DNA from: Skermanella mucosa
GTDB lineage: Bacteria > Pseudomonadota > Alphaproteobacteria > Azospirillales > Azospirillaceae
Reading direction: 5' to 3'
NCBI RefSeq assembly: GCF_016765655.2
Contig: NZ_CP086106.1
Coordinates: forward strand, 4,453,001-4,517,000
Length of the DNA stretch: 64,000 nt
Shown: one piece after another, positions 33,034-42,342 of the stretch
Layout of the letters: each line of letters opens with the position of its first letter
Numbering within the stretch: position 1 is the stretch's first letter
Made by a program: the position numbers and the translations under genes
Notes under the pieces: generated by a model
The model's database searches: none
Seen by the model: only the letters and a program-made list of their open reading frames with translations
What the model was told of the DNA's origin: nothing

Positions 33034-33068
33034 CTGCCGTCGATGAAGTTGGACACCGGATTGTCCAT

Positions 33069-33452
33069 ATGGAAGAAGCGATGGAAGATCCGAAGAACAC
33101 ACCCAAGCTGCCGACGGACTCTGGTGAGAAAGCCGGGCCGAAGGTCATTCAGCGCTGGAGCGCCGCCCGCAAACGCGAGGTGGTCCTCCGTCTGCTGCGC
33201 GGTGAATCGCTCGACCTGATTTCCCGGGAGATCGGCATCGAGACTTATCGGCTGGAGCGTTGGCGCGACAAGGCGCTGACGGCGATGGATGCCGGCCTGA
33301 AGGAGCGCGCCGACGACGATCCCGTCCAGGCTGGTCTCGACGCCGCCCACAAGCGGGTCGGCGAGCTGAGCATGGAAGTCGAGTTGCTGCGCGCCAAGAT
33401 CGGGCGCCTGGAGGCTGGAACCCCTTTTCCCCGGGCGAGGTCGCGAAGATGA
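33069..33452 (+). CDS. transposase OrfA, helix-turn-helix protein
   Basis: A 127-residue protein with a helix-turn-helix near residues 30-65 (RWSAARKREVVLRLLRGESLDLISREIGIETYRLERWRD) followed by a leucine-rich coiled coil (ELSMEVELLRAKIGRLE), the standard OrfA layout for end recognition and multimerisation. Its stop overlaps the orfB ATG as ATGA. The orfB frame is also open upstream across the end of orfA, in the -1 register, and the run CCCCTTTTCCCC at 33421-33432 could promote slippage to an OrfAB fusion. Confidence 0.88.
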   Translation: MEEAMEDPKNTPKLPTDSGEKAGPKVIQRWSAARKREVVLRLLRGESLDLISREIGIETYRLERWRDKALTAMDAGLKERADDDPVQAGLDAAHKRVGELSMEVELLRAKIGRLEAGTPFPRARSRR

Positions 33453-34342
33453 GCGCGGCGATCTCGCCTTCAACCCAGCGGCCCTACGGCGTGCAGCGGG
33501 TCTGCCGCATCTGGGCCCTGCCGCGCTCGACCTTCTACCAGGCGCGTCGCCCGGCCAACGCCGCTCCTGCCAGGCCACGCGGCCCCAGGCCGCCGGTCGA
33601 TGACGCCAGCCTGCTCGCCGCCATCCGGGCCGACCTCGCCGCCTCGCCGTTCTCCGGCGAGGGCCACCGCAAGGTCTGGGCGCGCCTGCACTACGGCCTG
33701 GGCCTGCCGGTCGGTCGCAACCGCGTGCTGCGCCTGATGCGCGACAATCAGCTGCTCTCGCCGTTCCGGCGGCCGCCGCGCCCGGCCAACGACCATGACG
33801 GCACCATCCTGACCGAGGCCCCGGACGTCCTGTGGGGCACCGACGCTACCCTGGTGCAGACATCCCAAGAGGGCCGGGTCTGGGTATTCGCCGCCATCGA
33901 CCACTTCAACTCCGAGGTCGTCGGGCATCATGTCTCGACCGATGGCTCGCGCTTCGCGGCACTCGAGCCAATCAGCCAGGCGGTGACATCCCGGTTCGGC
34001 GGGATCGCGGCCGATGCCGCCCGCGGCGTGGCGCTGCGCTTGGACAACGGGCCGCAGTACACGTCCCACCACTTCTCCCAGCAGATCGGCCACTGGGGCA
34101 TGGCGCTGAGCTACGCCTTTGCGCACCAGCCGCAAGGCAACGGCGTCATCGAGCGGTTCTTCCGGACCCTCAAGGAACAGGCGATCTGGGGCCGGAGCTT
34201 CCGCACCGCCGCCGAAGTCAGGGCGGCGGTCAGCGATTTCGTGGCCCGCTACAACGCCGCTTGGCGACTGGAGCGGCTGGGCTACCTCAGCCCGCGCGAC
34301 TACCGGAACCGCCACCGCCAGCCGGAAAGCCTTGCCGCATGA
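33449..34342 (+). CDS. transposase OrfB with integrase (rve) core
   Basis: A 297-residue DDE transposase. The N-terminal part has the HTH_21-like stretch SPFSGEGHRKVWARLHYGLGL. The catalytic core has WGTDATLVQTSQEG (first Asp), LRLDNGPQYTSHHF (second Asp) and GNGVIERFFRTLKEQ (Glu), ending with SDFVARYNAAWRLERLGYLSPRDYRN. All three catalytic residues are present, so the element may be active. It is translationally coupled to orfA. The remaining 227 bases to the element end hold no gene. Confidence 0.92.
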   Translation: MSAAISPSTQRPYGVQRVCRIWALPRSTFYQARRPANAAPARPRGPRPPVDDASLLAAIRADLAASPFSGEGHRKVWARLHYGLGLPVGRNRVLRLMRDNQLLSPFRRPPRPANDHDGTILTEAPDVLWGTDATLVQTSQEGRVWVFAAIDHFNSEVVGHHVSTDGSRFAALEPISQAVTSRFGGIAADAARGVALRLDNGPQYTSHHFSQQIGHWGMALSYAFAHQPQGNGVIERFFRTLKEQAIWGRSFRTAAEVRAAVSDFVARYNAAWRLERLGYLSPRDYRNRHRQPESLAA

Positions 34343-34569
34343 TCCATCCCGATGTTCGATCGAGGGCTGACCATCCCGCCGTCCCGACCTGCCACCCGGC
34401 AGGCCGCCGCGCGCAGGCCCGGTCAAGCAGGGCCATCGGCCCCCGCCACAGCGGCTTGTGCTTGACCGGGCCGAGCACGGTGGCATCCTTCCTTCAGGTC
34501 GGAAGCCCACAACCCCGACCAACCACCCCGTAACCCTTCGCCGGTGTCCAATCTATTGGTGGCGGTACA

Positions 34570-34587
34570 GTGCGAACCTTCAGTGAT
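34570..34587. repeat. 18-bp direct repeat, right copy, flanking the rve-transposase element
   Basis: Identical to 33016-33033. It also supplies a GTG that could restart translation of the helicase, with GGTGGCGG at the element end a few bases upstream. Confidence 0.9.
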
Positions 34588-37518
34588 GACGCATCGCTGA
34601 TCGTCACCCTACTCCGGCAAGTTGCCGATAGCTACAATGAGGCGAGCATTTACCGCCCGCTTCTGGCGCTCTCGGAATTGAATCCAGACAGACGCGGCAA
34701 GCTTATTGCCTATGCCCGGGACCAGTTTAGCCGAGGGCGCGGCATTCTCTGGACCTCGCAGCTCCATGGTCTCAACCGTCTCCTGCGTGACTCCTCGTTC
34801 GCGCTCTGCACGCCAACGGGTTCCGGTAAAACGCTTATTGCCAATATGGCGTTGATCAAGGAGCTTCTTTTGCATGTCCATGATGGACCTGCTCCGCTCG
34901 CCATGTATCTTGTTCCATCGCGGGCACTTGCTGGCGAGGTGGAAGCGAAACTCCACAATGAGCTGGGCAGCGAGATCGCTGTTACTGGCCTCTATGGAGG
35001 TGCTGATTGGGGCATTACCGACTATTGGCTGAGCGGTGAAGAACCGACTGTCCTGATCGTTACAGTCGAAAAGGCAGATGCTCTAACACGTTACCTTGGA
35101 CCATTGCTCACCGAGCGATTACGCCTTCTGATCATTGACGAGGCGCACCAAGTTGTTCCTGAGGACGGTGAGAATACGCGCATTAGCTTCTCGGATCACA
35201 ACAATCGATCTATTCGAATGGAGAGTTTTGTCTCTCGGATACTTGTACAACGACCGGACATTGTGCGAATCGCACTGACAGCGGTCGCGGGCGGTGCATC
35301 GCGGCCTGTCGCCCGGTGGATCGAGGGGCGGGCGGAAGCCAAGGCGGTCGGTGTCCACTATCGCAGCACACGGCAGGTAATCGGCATTCTAGAGACGGCA
35401 CCGAATCTGCCAAGCCGTATCCTGCTTGACATGATGAATGGAAGGCCCCTTTACATCCGCGGTCAAGAGGAGCCAGTCTTCCTTGATTTGCGGGTTCAAT
35501 CGATGCCGCGATTGCCGTCAGCGATGCGCAACAGCCTCAACCGCTTCAACAGCTTGGCCGTGCTGTGGACTGCGCTGCACTTGGCAGAGGAGAACCAGCG
35601 CATTCTGATCTCAGTCGCGCAGGAGCCGGAGCAAACGATGCGCTGGTTCAAGGAGGCGCTGGAATTGCCGAGTTGGGCCGGCGCACCGGCCTTTGCTCTT
35701 CCCGAAGGAGAACTTCGCGAACGTTTCGATGAAGCTCGCGCGGCTTGCGTGGATTATTGCGGTGAGGATTGCTTCGAGTTGGCGTTGCTTGATCGCGGGA
35801 TCGCCACAAGTCATGGACAGATGCCGCAGCGACTCCGGCGTCTGATGACGGAGATGATCGACCGTCGCATCTGTCCCATCGCCGTGGCGACAGCAACCCT
35901 AACAGAGGGGGTCAATCTTCCGTTCGACCTGATTTTCCTGACCTCGCTGAAGCGCCGCGCTTGGAACGCCGAGTTAGAACAACCGGTAATCTCCCCGCTC
36001 TCCACCGCGGAGTTCCGCAACCTCGCTGGTCGGGCTGGTCGTCCGGGTGCAGCGCGCGGAATCGAGGGGATGACACTGGTAGCAATTCCTGCCAGAATTT
36101 CGACCACCGCTAATAGTTTTTCTGCCACCCAACGTAACCAGCTTGAAGAGCTGTCCAATGACTATTACGGCCTTCGTGAAAAGTTGCTGATAGAGGAGGT
36201 GGATGCTGACAAGGTAGAAAGTCCGCTTGCCCTGTTAATTGCTGCCATTCGCGAGAAGGCAATCCAACTCCTCGGCGTTCCCCCTGATCAATTTCTAACT
36301 TGGCTTGAACAGGTGACGCCCATTGATATCAGCGACGAAGCAGGCAAAGGCGCCACGAGTCCGCACGCCCGTTTCGCTGACAGCCTCGATGAGTTGGACG
36401 GCATCCTGCTGACCGCGTGTGAAGAGATAGCGCGGATGGACGAATTGGAAATGACTGGTCCCGCCGCTGAAGAGCAGTTGGCTGCGCTTTGGCAGACGAC
36501 ATTCACCGCCGTCGCTGCGGTACAGGAAGATTGGATGGAGCGGGCATTCGTCAGGCGTGGTCGCGCCATAGTGGAGACGGTTTATCCTGACGCCGAGGAA
36601 AGACGCCGACTTTATGAGTATGGCTTCTCGCCATTTGTTGGCCGCCGCTTCGAGATAGTTGCACTTCGGGTGCGTGCGCTTGTTGCCGCCGCGCAGACTT
36701 ATGGTACAGACGATCCTGAGACACGACTGGACGTCTTCGAACAGATTGGCGATCTGCTCTCGGCAGACCGAGGTTTCGGATTTCGGGTACGGTCGACAAT
36801 ATCGGATCAAAGATTGCTTGGTCGTTGGAAAGAAGTGCTAGCGTGGTGGATGCAGGAGCCTGATGCCTCCGCCCCTGACGCTGACGAACTGCGAGGGTGG
36901 CAACGCTTTGTCGCAGATAATCTTGAATTCCGGCTGGGTGTTGCGATCGGAGCTGTGGTTGCCCAAGCTTGGTCGGCAGGGGCAGCGGATACCCGTGCCG
37001 TGCCATCGCTTGCGGAATGGAAGAAGACGACGGGACTTCCATGGTTTGGTTTTTGGGCTCGCGAGCTGCTGCGCTGGGGGACGCACGATCCCTTCGTCGC
37101 GTTCGCACTCTCCCGAGGGCTGGCCAAAACCCGAGAGGCGGCTGCGGAACGACGCGGTGAGTTTGAGGCTTGGCTGGATGAAGAATATGATGATCTCGAA
37201 GCTGAGAACCTTATCGATCCACAACTTTTCATCCAGTGGCAAAGCAGTTTTCTTCAGCCCGAGCGTGCGGCTACCGCATCACCTTCTGAGTCCGTCGACT
37301 TGACCGGCACTGATGGTCGTCGGAAGAGATACAATGTAATCCCAGCGACCGATGGCGTACTCGTTCGCTGGTTAGATCCGGCTGGGTTCGAATTGGCACG
37401 ATCAGAAGATATTCCGGAGGAGTTTAGAGACAAATCGATCCGGAATGACTATGAATTGAGGAAAAATCGCCACAGATCATCGGTCTATCGGACATTTAGT
37501 GCGCCGATTAGGCGTTGA
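34570..37518 (+). pseudogene. hamB: HamB-like SF2 helicase, motor and C-terminal part
   Basis: The main part of a DEAD/DEAH-type superfamily 2 helicase; from 34588 it supplies residues 239-1214 of the restored protein. Motif I is LCTPTGSGKT (Lys319 of the restored protein), motif Ia YLVPSRALAGE, motif II LLIIDEAH (422-425), motif III IALTAV, motif IV/V ATATLTEGVNLPFD, and motif VI NLAGRAGRPG (719-725), the Ski2-like form. The C-terminal 480 residues are helical and unassigned. In Hachiman systems such a helicase scans DNA and controls the nuclease subunit. This part is open from a GTG inside the direct repeat, so a protein lacking the N-terminal 238 residues could still be made. GC is clearly below that of host genes. 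Confidence 0.68.
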
Positions 37519-37997
37519 GCTCTGTCGAGACGTTAGGCGGCTCAATCACCAGAGGGACCTTTAGACGATAGCGGATTTAAAGCAACACAATTCAAGCTGT
37601 TCAGCCCTTGCCAGTCAAAGGGATAGTATTATTAGATGATTTAAGCTAAACGCCACTGCTGCTCAGGAAGCAGGAACGCTCACAGGAATAGCCAGACCAG
37701 CCATACTTGCCCAAGAGCCTGCCCGAAGAAAATAGAGGCGTGGCACATTACGCACAGCTTAGGCGGGCAGCAATTCCCTGGCTTGCGCAGCTTCGATTTT
37801 CCTCAATTGATTTACCAACAGTATCCGGAGGTTTGCCGGACACACCGTTAGCCCGTGCCGAATGTCCGCTTCGGGTCAAGAACAGACGTAAGTGAATTCT
37901 GATTCCTGGCGGCAAAACCCTGTCGAGAAGAGCTTCTGCAATTTGCAAGATAACGGCATCCGGCTTCGGCAAGCACGCTTGATGATCGAGCGGACCT
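37519..37997. other. A+T-rich gap at the right edge of the accessory island
   Basis: About 480 bases. A 62-codon open frame at 37707-37895 has no ribosome site or recognisable domain and is not accepted. The stretch near 37855-37890 (AATGTCCGCTTCGGGTC) resembles degenerate intergenic sequence often seen in alphaproteobacteria; a similar TGTCC/GGAC stretch lies near 25830-25860 at the left edge. No integrase, tRNA or attachment site was seen. Confidence 0.45.
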
Positions 37998-38609
37998 CTA
38001 CCGATCGGCAAACGCCAGCTTAGCCCCCAAAGCCGCGAAGGCGCCAGCGAAGGTCCGCCGCATCCAGACCAGTACCCGCGGCCGAGAGATCACGTGGCTC
38101 CGGATCGAAGCGGCAAACACCCCATAGCCGACGAAGACGGCGAAGGTCAGCAGCATGAAGGCGGCGCTGAGTTCCAGCATGCGCGGGAGCGGATTCGGTT
38201 CGTTGGCGCTGACGAACTGCGGCAGGAACGCCAGGAAGAAGATCGACAGTTTCGGGTTGAGGATATTGACCAGGACGGCGGAGACGATCACCTGAACCGC
38301 CGACCGGGGCGTGACGTCCTTGTCGACACTGAGCGCGCCCTGTTGCCTCAGCGTGTTCCAGGCCATGTAGAGCAGGTAGGCCACGCCCAGGTACTTGAGG
38401 ACCTGGAACGCCAGCGCGCTGGCATGGAGCAGCGCCGCCAAGCCCAGGATCGCGGCGGCCATGTGCGGGATGATGCCCAGGGTGCAGCCGAAGGCCGCGA
38501 TCAGGCTCGCCCGAAATCCGCGCGAAAGACCCGCCGCCAGGGTGAACAGGACTCCGGTACCGGGTGACGCGACGACGATCAGCGACGTTACCAGGAAGTC
38601 GATGTCCAT
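37998..38609 (-). CDS. LysE/RhtB family translocator
   Basis: A 203-residue inner-membrane exporter from the Met at 38609 (MDIDFLVTSL); an ATG 12 bases upstream is also in frame. Family features: VASPGTGVLFTLAAGLSRGFRASLIAAFGCTLGI at the N terminus, YLGVAYLLYMAWNTLR, and NILNPKLSIFFLAFLPQFV with the conserved NPK. About six hydrophobic segments are visible. Exported substrate unknown (amino acids or related small molecules). GC returns to host level here, so it marks the resumption of backbone after the island. Confidence 0.88.
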   Translation of the reverse strand: MDIDFLVTSLIVVASPGTGVLFTLAAGLSRGFRASLIAAFGCTLGIIPHMAAAILGLAALLHASALAFQVLKYLGVAYLLYMAWNTLRQQGALSVDKDVTPRSAVQVIVSAVLVNILNPKLSIFFLAFLPQFVSANEPNPLPRMLELSAAFMLLTFAVFVGYGVFAASIRSHVISRPRVLVWMRRTFAGAFAALGAKLAFADR

Positions 38610-38645
38610 GGCGGTCTCCAAAGGGCGGTCTCCAGAGGATGAAGC

Positions 38646-38942
38646 CTACGCTCGGATGTCCACCAAGCTGCCCCGCCCCTTCGGCGCCCCGCCCCCGGAG
38701 GTTCGCGACGAGATGGCCTGGGCTGTCGTATCGACGGACTGGCCGGTCTCGGTCGAACTCATCGCGCGCCGGGGCGCCTCGGCCTTGTAGACCGGAGCGG
38801 GTGCCTGGACCGTCTGGGTTCGCGTGACGGTCGCGGTCTGCATGGCCGCCGCCATGGCCGGGTTGACCGTATAGGCCGCCGAAGCCGCATTGTACGGCTT
38901 GGAGACGATCGGTGGCTGTACCGGCGGTATGTTGACGTTCAT
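38646..38942 (-). CDS. small hypothetical protein, Ala/Pro/Thr-rich
   Basis: About 98 residues, starting at the Met at 38942 with AAGG upstream (another Met lies 9 bases earlier). The sequence is low in complexity: MNVNIPPVQPPIVSKPYN, then AMAAAMQTATVTRTQTVQAPAPVYKAEAP, then Ser/Gly-rich. There is no signal peptide, membrane segment or known motif. Composition resembles small secreted or flagellum-associated hypothetical proteins, without real evidence. It lies upstream of the LysE gene on the same strand. Confidence 0.5.
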   Translation of the reverse strand: MNVNIPPVQPPIVSKPYNAASAAYTVNPAMAAAMQTATVTRTQTVQAPAPVYKAEAPRRAMSSTETGQSVDTTAQAISSRTSGGGAPKGRGSLVDIRA

Positions 38943-39041
38943 GACCCGCACCTTGAGGCTGGTTGAGGGGTGTCGAGCGGTCGCGTTACCCTATGATGGC
39001 ACAACTTTCCGGCGGAGTCACGAAGCTTCCCATAATCCCGC

Positions 39042-40055
39042 TCAGCCGGCAGGCTGCTGCTGGGTGATGCAGTGGATGCCGCCTCCGCCCTTGACGATAT
39101 CCAAGGCCAGCACCTGGAGCACCTCCCGGTCCGGGAACACCTTGCGCAGCGTGCGGAAAGCCTCGTCGTCGGCGGCGTCCTCGTAGGCCGGCATCACGAT
39201 GCCGCCGTTGGCGATGTAGAAGTTGGTGTAGGACAGGGTCAGGCGGACGCCGTTGTGGTCGCGGCGGTGCGGCTGGCGCAGCGGCACCACTTCCAGTTCG
39301 CGGCCGTGGGCGTCGCGGGCGGCCTTCAGGCGGTCCAGGTTGTCCTGGAAGATCCTGAAGTTGGGGTCGCCGGTGTCGTCGGTGGTCAGCGCCAGGACCA
39401 CGCCGGGCCGGGCGAAGCAGGCGATCTCGTCGATGTGGCCGTCGGTCTCGTCCTGCTCGTAGCCGCGGCCGAGCCAGATCACCTGGCGGACACCGAGATA
39501 GTCCTTCAGGTGCTGCTCGATCTCCGCCTTGCCCAGGTTGGGATTGCGGTTGGGGTTGAGCAGGCATTCCTCGGTCGTGATCAGGGTGCCCTCCCCGTCC
39601 ACATGGAACGAGCCGCCCTCCAGGATCAGCGGCGCCTGGTAGCGCGGCAGCCCCAGATGCTCCAGCATGTGCCCGGCCAGTTCGGCATCGACCTGATGGT
39701 CCGGATAGTTGTTGCCCCAGGCGTTGAAGCCCCAGTCGACGCCGGCGACCTGGCCGGCACCGTTGACGACGAAGGAAGGCCCGGTGTCCCGGATCCAGCT
39801 GTCGCTGATCGGCATGGGCAGCACCTCGATTCCCGGGCCGCAGGCCAGGGACACCTCCGCGACGTCGGCCTGGTTGCACACCATGGCGACGGGCTCGAAC
39901 TGGGCGATGCTCTGGGCGACTTCGGCATAGGCGGCGCAGGCGGCGTCGATGCCGCCGGCGAAGGTTTCGGGGCGGCAGGGCCACGCCATCCAGCAGCGGC
40001 TGTGGCGCTCCCATTCCGCCGGCATGCGGAAACCGTCTGCGGCTGGAGTGGACAT
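39042..40055 (-). CDS. aguA: agmatine deiminase
   Basis: Hydrolyses agmatine to N-carbamoylputrescine and ammonia, feeding putrescine synthesis from arginine. A 337-residue member of the peptidyl-arginine deiminase fold. Conserved segments: PAEWERHSRCWMAWP at the N terminus, SDSWIRDTGPSFVVN, WGFNAWG, LEGGSFHVDGEGTLITTEECLLNPNRNPN, DETDGHIDEIACFARPG (catalytic His and acids), and GGGGIHCITQQQP with the nucleophilic Cys. The start at 40055 matches the family; a frame extending to 40397 is spurious. It is near polyamine transport and breakdown genes, which fits its role. An exact 10-bp hairpin lies just upstream. Confidence 0.94.
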   Translation of the reverse strand: MSTPAADGFRMPAEWERHSRCWMAWPCRPETFAGGIDAACAAYAEVAQSIAQFEPVAMVCNQADVAEVSLACGPGIEVLPMPISDSWIRDTGPSFVVNGAGQVAGVDWGFNAWGNNYPDHQVDAELAGHMLEHLGLPRYQAPLILEGGSFHVDGEGTLITTEECLLNPNRNPNLGKAEIEQHLKDYLGVRQVIWLGRGYEQDETDGHIDEIACFARPGVVLALTTDDTGDPNFRIFQDNLDRLKAARDAHGRELEVVPLRQPHRRDHNGVRLTLSYTNFYIANGGIVMPAYEDAADDEAFRTLRKVFPDREVLQVLALDIVKGGGGIHCITQQQPAG

Positions 40056-40488
40056 GGTCTGGTACCCCTTCAATGAATACGCCCCGGTGACACTAACCAC
40101 CGGGGCGCGATCTTGGCAACCTCCCGGAACGGGAGCAAACCCGGCCGGGATAATCGAAAATTTTTCTTTGAATAACGAAAGAAGGCCGAAGCGCTCTAAT
40201 CGCGGCGCCTGGTCGGGGGGTGCAGGGCCGGGAACCACTCGGACTCGGTTGCCGGACGTTGAAAGCGGGTCTGGGCGGCGGGGCCGAGACGGAGCAGGCC
40301 AAGGAACACGAGGAAATTCACGATACGCCTCTTCAGCAGTTTCACCTGACGGAGAAGATATTCCCCGGCCTGGAGAAAGACAACCCCCTGCCCCCATGCG
40401 CCGCAGCCGCCATGCGCGGCACGCATGGGATGAATGCAGCGCCGCGCATGAAGGTTAATTCTGGACAGCGGAAGAAGATCGGAAAAAC
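40056..40488. other. gap between aguA and the polyamine importer genes
   Basis: About 430 bases without an accepted gene. Nearest aguA is a perfect 10-bp hairpin, CGCCCCGGTG (40080-40089) with CACCGGGGCG (40098-40107), 25 bases before the start, which could act in the leader. The tract near 40150-40190 is A+T-rich and could hold the aguA promoter on the minus strand. Repeated CATGCG motifs lie near 40395-40430. No RNA gene was seen. Confidence 0.4.
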
Positions 40489-41328
40489 TCAGGCGCTTGA
40501 CGAGGCCGCCATCTGTTCGTCCTGCTTCCGGATTCTTTCCTGGCGGGCCATGAAAACTCCGGCGACGATGATTCCGGTCGTCACCAGGGCCACGATGATC
40601 GTCGCCAGGGCGTTGATCTCCGGCGTCACGCCGAGCCGCACGCTGGAGAAGATCACCATGGGCAGCGTGGTCGAGGCCGGGCCGGACACGAAGCTGGCGA
40701 TCACGAGGTCGTCCAGCGACAGGGTGAAGGCCAGCAGCCAGCCCGACACGATGGCCGGCGAGATGATCGGCAGGGTGATCACGAAGAAGATCTTGGCCGG
40801 CCGGGCGCCCAGGTCCATCGCGGCCTCCTCGATCGATTCATCCAGGCTGACCAGCCTGGACTGCACAATCACCGCGACGAAGGCCATGGTGAAGGTGATG
40901 TGGGCAATAGTGATGGTGGTCATGCCGCGCCCCGCCGGCCAGCCGATGAACTGCTCCAGGGAGACGAACAGCAGCAGCAGCGACAGGCCGGTGATCACCT
41001 CCGGCATGACCAGGGGCGCGGTGATCATGCCGCCGAACAGGGTACGGCCGCGGAACCGGCCGAACCGCGCCATCGCCATGCCGGCCAGCGTGCCGAGCAC
41101 GACCGAGAAGGTGGCGCTGACCGCCGCGATGCGCAGCGACAGCCAGGCGGCGGACAGCATCTGCTGATTGTTCAGCAGTTCCGCATACCACTTGGTGGAC
41201 CAGCCGCCCCAGACCGTGACAAGGCGGCTCTCGTTGAAGGAATAGATGATCAGCAGGATGATCGGCACGTACAGGAACGCGTAGCCGAACGCCATCATGG
41301 TGAGCACGAAGCTGGAACGCCGCATCAT
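40489..41328 (-). CDS. potI: polyamine ABC transporter permease PotI
   Basis: The second inner-membrane permease of a putrescine/spermidine importer, 279 residues with about six transmembrane segments (first at residues 9-31, AFGYAFLYVPIILLIIYSF). The ABC coupling loop is EEAAMDLGARPAKIFFVITLPIISPAI near residue 180-200. The start at 41328 overlaps the potH stop (ATGA). A much longer frame joining upstream sequence is spurious. The C-terminal tail is basic and cytoplasmic. It ends the operon potF-potG-potH-potI. Confidence 0.93.
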   Translation of the reverse strand: MMRRSSFVLTMMAFGYAFLYVPIILLIIYSFNESRLVTVWGGWSTKWYAELLNNQQMLSAAWLSLRIAAVSATFSVVLGTLAGMAMARFGRFRGRTLFGGMITAPLVMPEVITGLSLLLLFVSLEQFIGWPAGRGMTTITIAHITFTMAFVAVIVQSRLVSLDESIEEAAMDLGARPAKIFFVITLPIISPAIVSGWLLAFTLSLDDLVIASFVSGPASTTLPMVIFSSVRLGVTPEINALATIIVALVTTGIIVAGVFMARQERIRKQDEQMAASSSA

Positions 41329-42332
41329 TGCTTTGCCGCCTCCTGCTGCTTGCCCTGGTAATACTGGAACAGCATGATCGGGACCACGAGGAACAGGAGC
41401 AGCGCTATCGCCACCGCCGAGGCGACCGGCCAGTCGCGGTTGGCGAAGAACTCGTTCCACAGAACGGCGCCGATCATCAGCGTGTTCGGTCCGCCCAGCA
41501 GCGACGGGATCACGAACTCGCCGACCGCCGGGATGAAGACCAGCAGCGAGCCGGCGACGATGCCGGGCACCGAGAGCGGAAGGGTGACGCTGAGGAACGC
41601 CTTGAAGGGTCTGGCGCCCAGGTCGGCCGCCGCCTCCAGCAGGGTGTCGTCCAGCTTCTCCAGGGTCGCGTAGAGCGGCAGGATCATGAACGGCAGGTAG
41701 GAATAGACGATGCCGATATAGATCGACGTGTCGGTGTAGAGGATCGCGAGCGGCGCGTCGATCACGCCCAGCCAGAGCAGGAAATTGTTGAGCAGGCCCT
41801 CCTGCTTCAGGATGCCGATCCAGGCATAGACCCGGATCAGGAACGAGGTCCAGAACGGCAGGATGATCAGCATCAGCAACGGCCCGCGCCAGGCCTGCGG
41901 CGCCTTGGCGATGCCGTAGGCCATGGGATAGCCCAGCAGCAGGCACAGCACGGTCGAGACGAAGGCGATCTTCAGCGAATTCAGATAGGCCACCGCGTAC
42001 AGGCTGTCGGTCAGCAGGAACAGGTAGCTGCCGAAGTTCAGCCGGATGGCCAGGGATGTCTCCTCCGCCCATTCGACGAGGGCGGTATAGGGCGGGATCG
42101 CGATCGCGGCTTCGGAGAAGCTGATCTTCAGCACGATCGCGAAGGGGATCAGGAAGAACAGCAGCAGCCAGACATACGGGACCATGATGACCAGCCCACG
42201 CCCCATCAGGCCCAGCCGGCGCAGCAGGTCCAGCACCAGGCGGACGGGAAGGAACTGGCCGAGGTCGAAGCCCGGCGACGGCGCGTCCTTGCTCATGCGG
42301 TCCCCCAGCGGAACGAAACCCTGCCTGCTCAT
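41325..42332 (-). CDS. potH: polyamine ABC transporter permease PotH
   Basis: The first permease of the importer, 335 residues. An N-terminal cytoplasmic stretch of about 45 residues precedes the first membrane segment (VIMVPYVWLLLFFLIPFAIVL). Six membrane segments are visible, with the coupling loop LEAAADLGARPFKAFLSVTLPLSVPGI near residue 225-250 that contacts the ATPase. It lies 10 bases downstream of potG and overlaps potI. The sequence matches PotH/YdcU-type polyamine permeases. Confidence 0.93.
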   Translation of the reverse strand: MSRQGFVPLGDRMSKDAPSPGFDLGQFLPVRLVLDLLRRLGLMGRGLVIMVPYVWLLLFFLIPFAIVLKISFSEAAIAIPPYTALVEWAEETSLAIRLNFGSYLFLLTDSLYAVAYLNSLKIAFVSTVLCLLLGYPMAYGIAKAPQAWRGPLLMLIILPFWTSFLIRVYAWIGILKQEGLLNNFLLWLGVIDAPLAILYTDTSIYIGIVYSYLPFMILPLYATLEKLDDTLLEAAADLGARPFKAFLSVTLPLSVPGIVAGSLLVFIPAVGEFVIPSLLGGPNTLMIGAVLWNEFFANRDWPVASAVAIALLLFLVVPIMLFQYYQGKQQEAAKQ

Positions 42333-42342
42333 CGAAGCCCCC

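Larger units (their letters stand above)
33034..34569 (+). mobile_element. two-ORF rve-transposase element (IS3-like) in the helicase gene
   Basis: A 1536-bp insertion between 18-bp direct repeats. Inside each end is an inverted TTGGACACCGG (33050-33060 on the left; complement near 34541-34551 on the right), set 16 and 18-19 bases in from the repeats; the outermost bases agree only as CTG. It encodes an orfA/orfB pair in the helicase orientation. The transposase core is rve-like as in IS3/IS481, but the long target duplication and recessed inverted repeats resemble the IS1202 group, a suggestion from memory. The family is therefore left open. Confidence 0.8.

Noticed and set aside
37707-37895. 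A 62-codon open frame in the right island gap
   Set aside because: No ribosome binding site, no domain and mixed codon use; likely chance.
40056-40397. N-terminal extension of agmatine deiminase by 114 codons
   Set aside because: The extension lacks family similarity, and the ATG at 40055 matches the conserved start of the enzyme.
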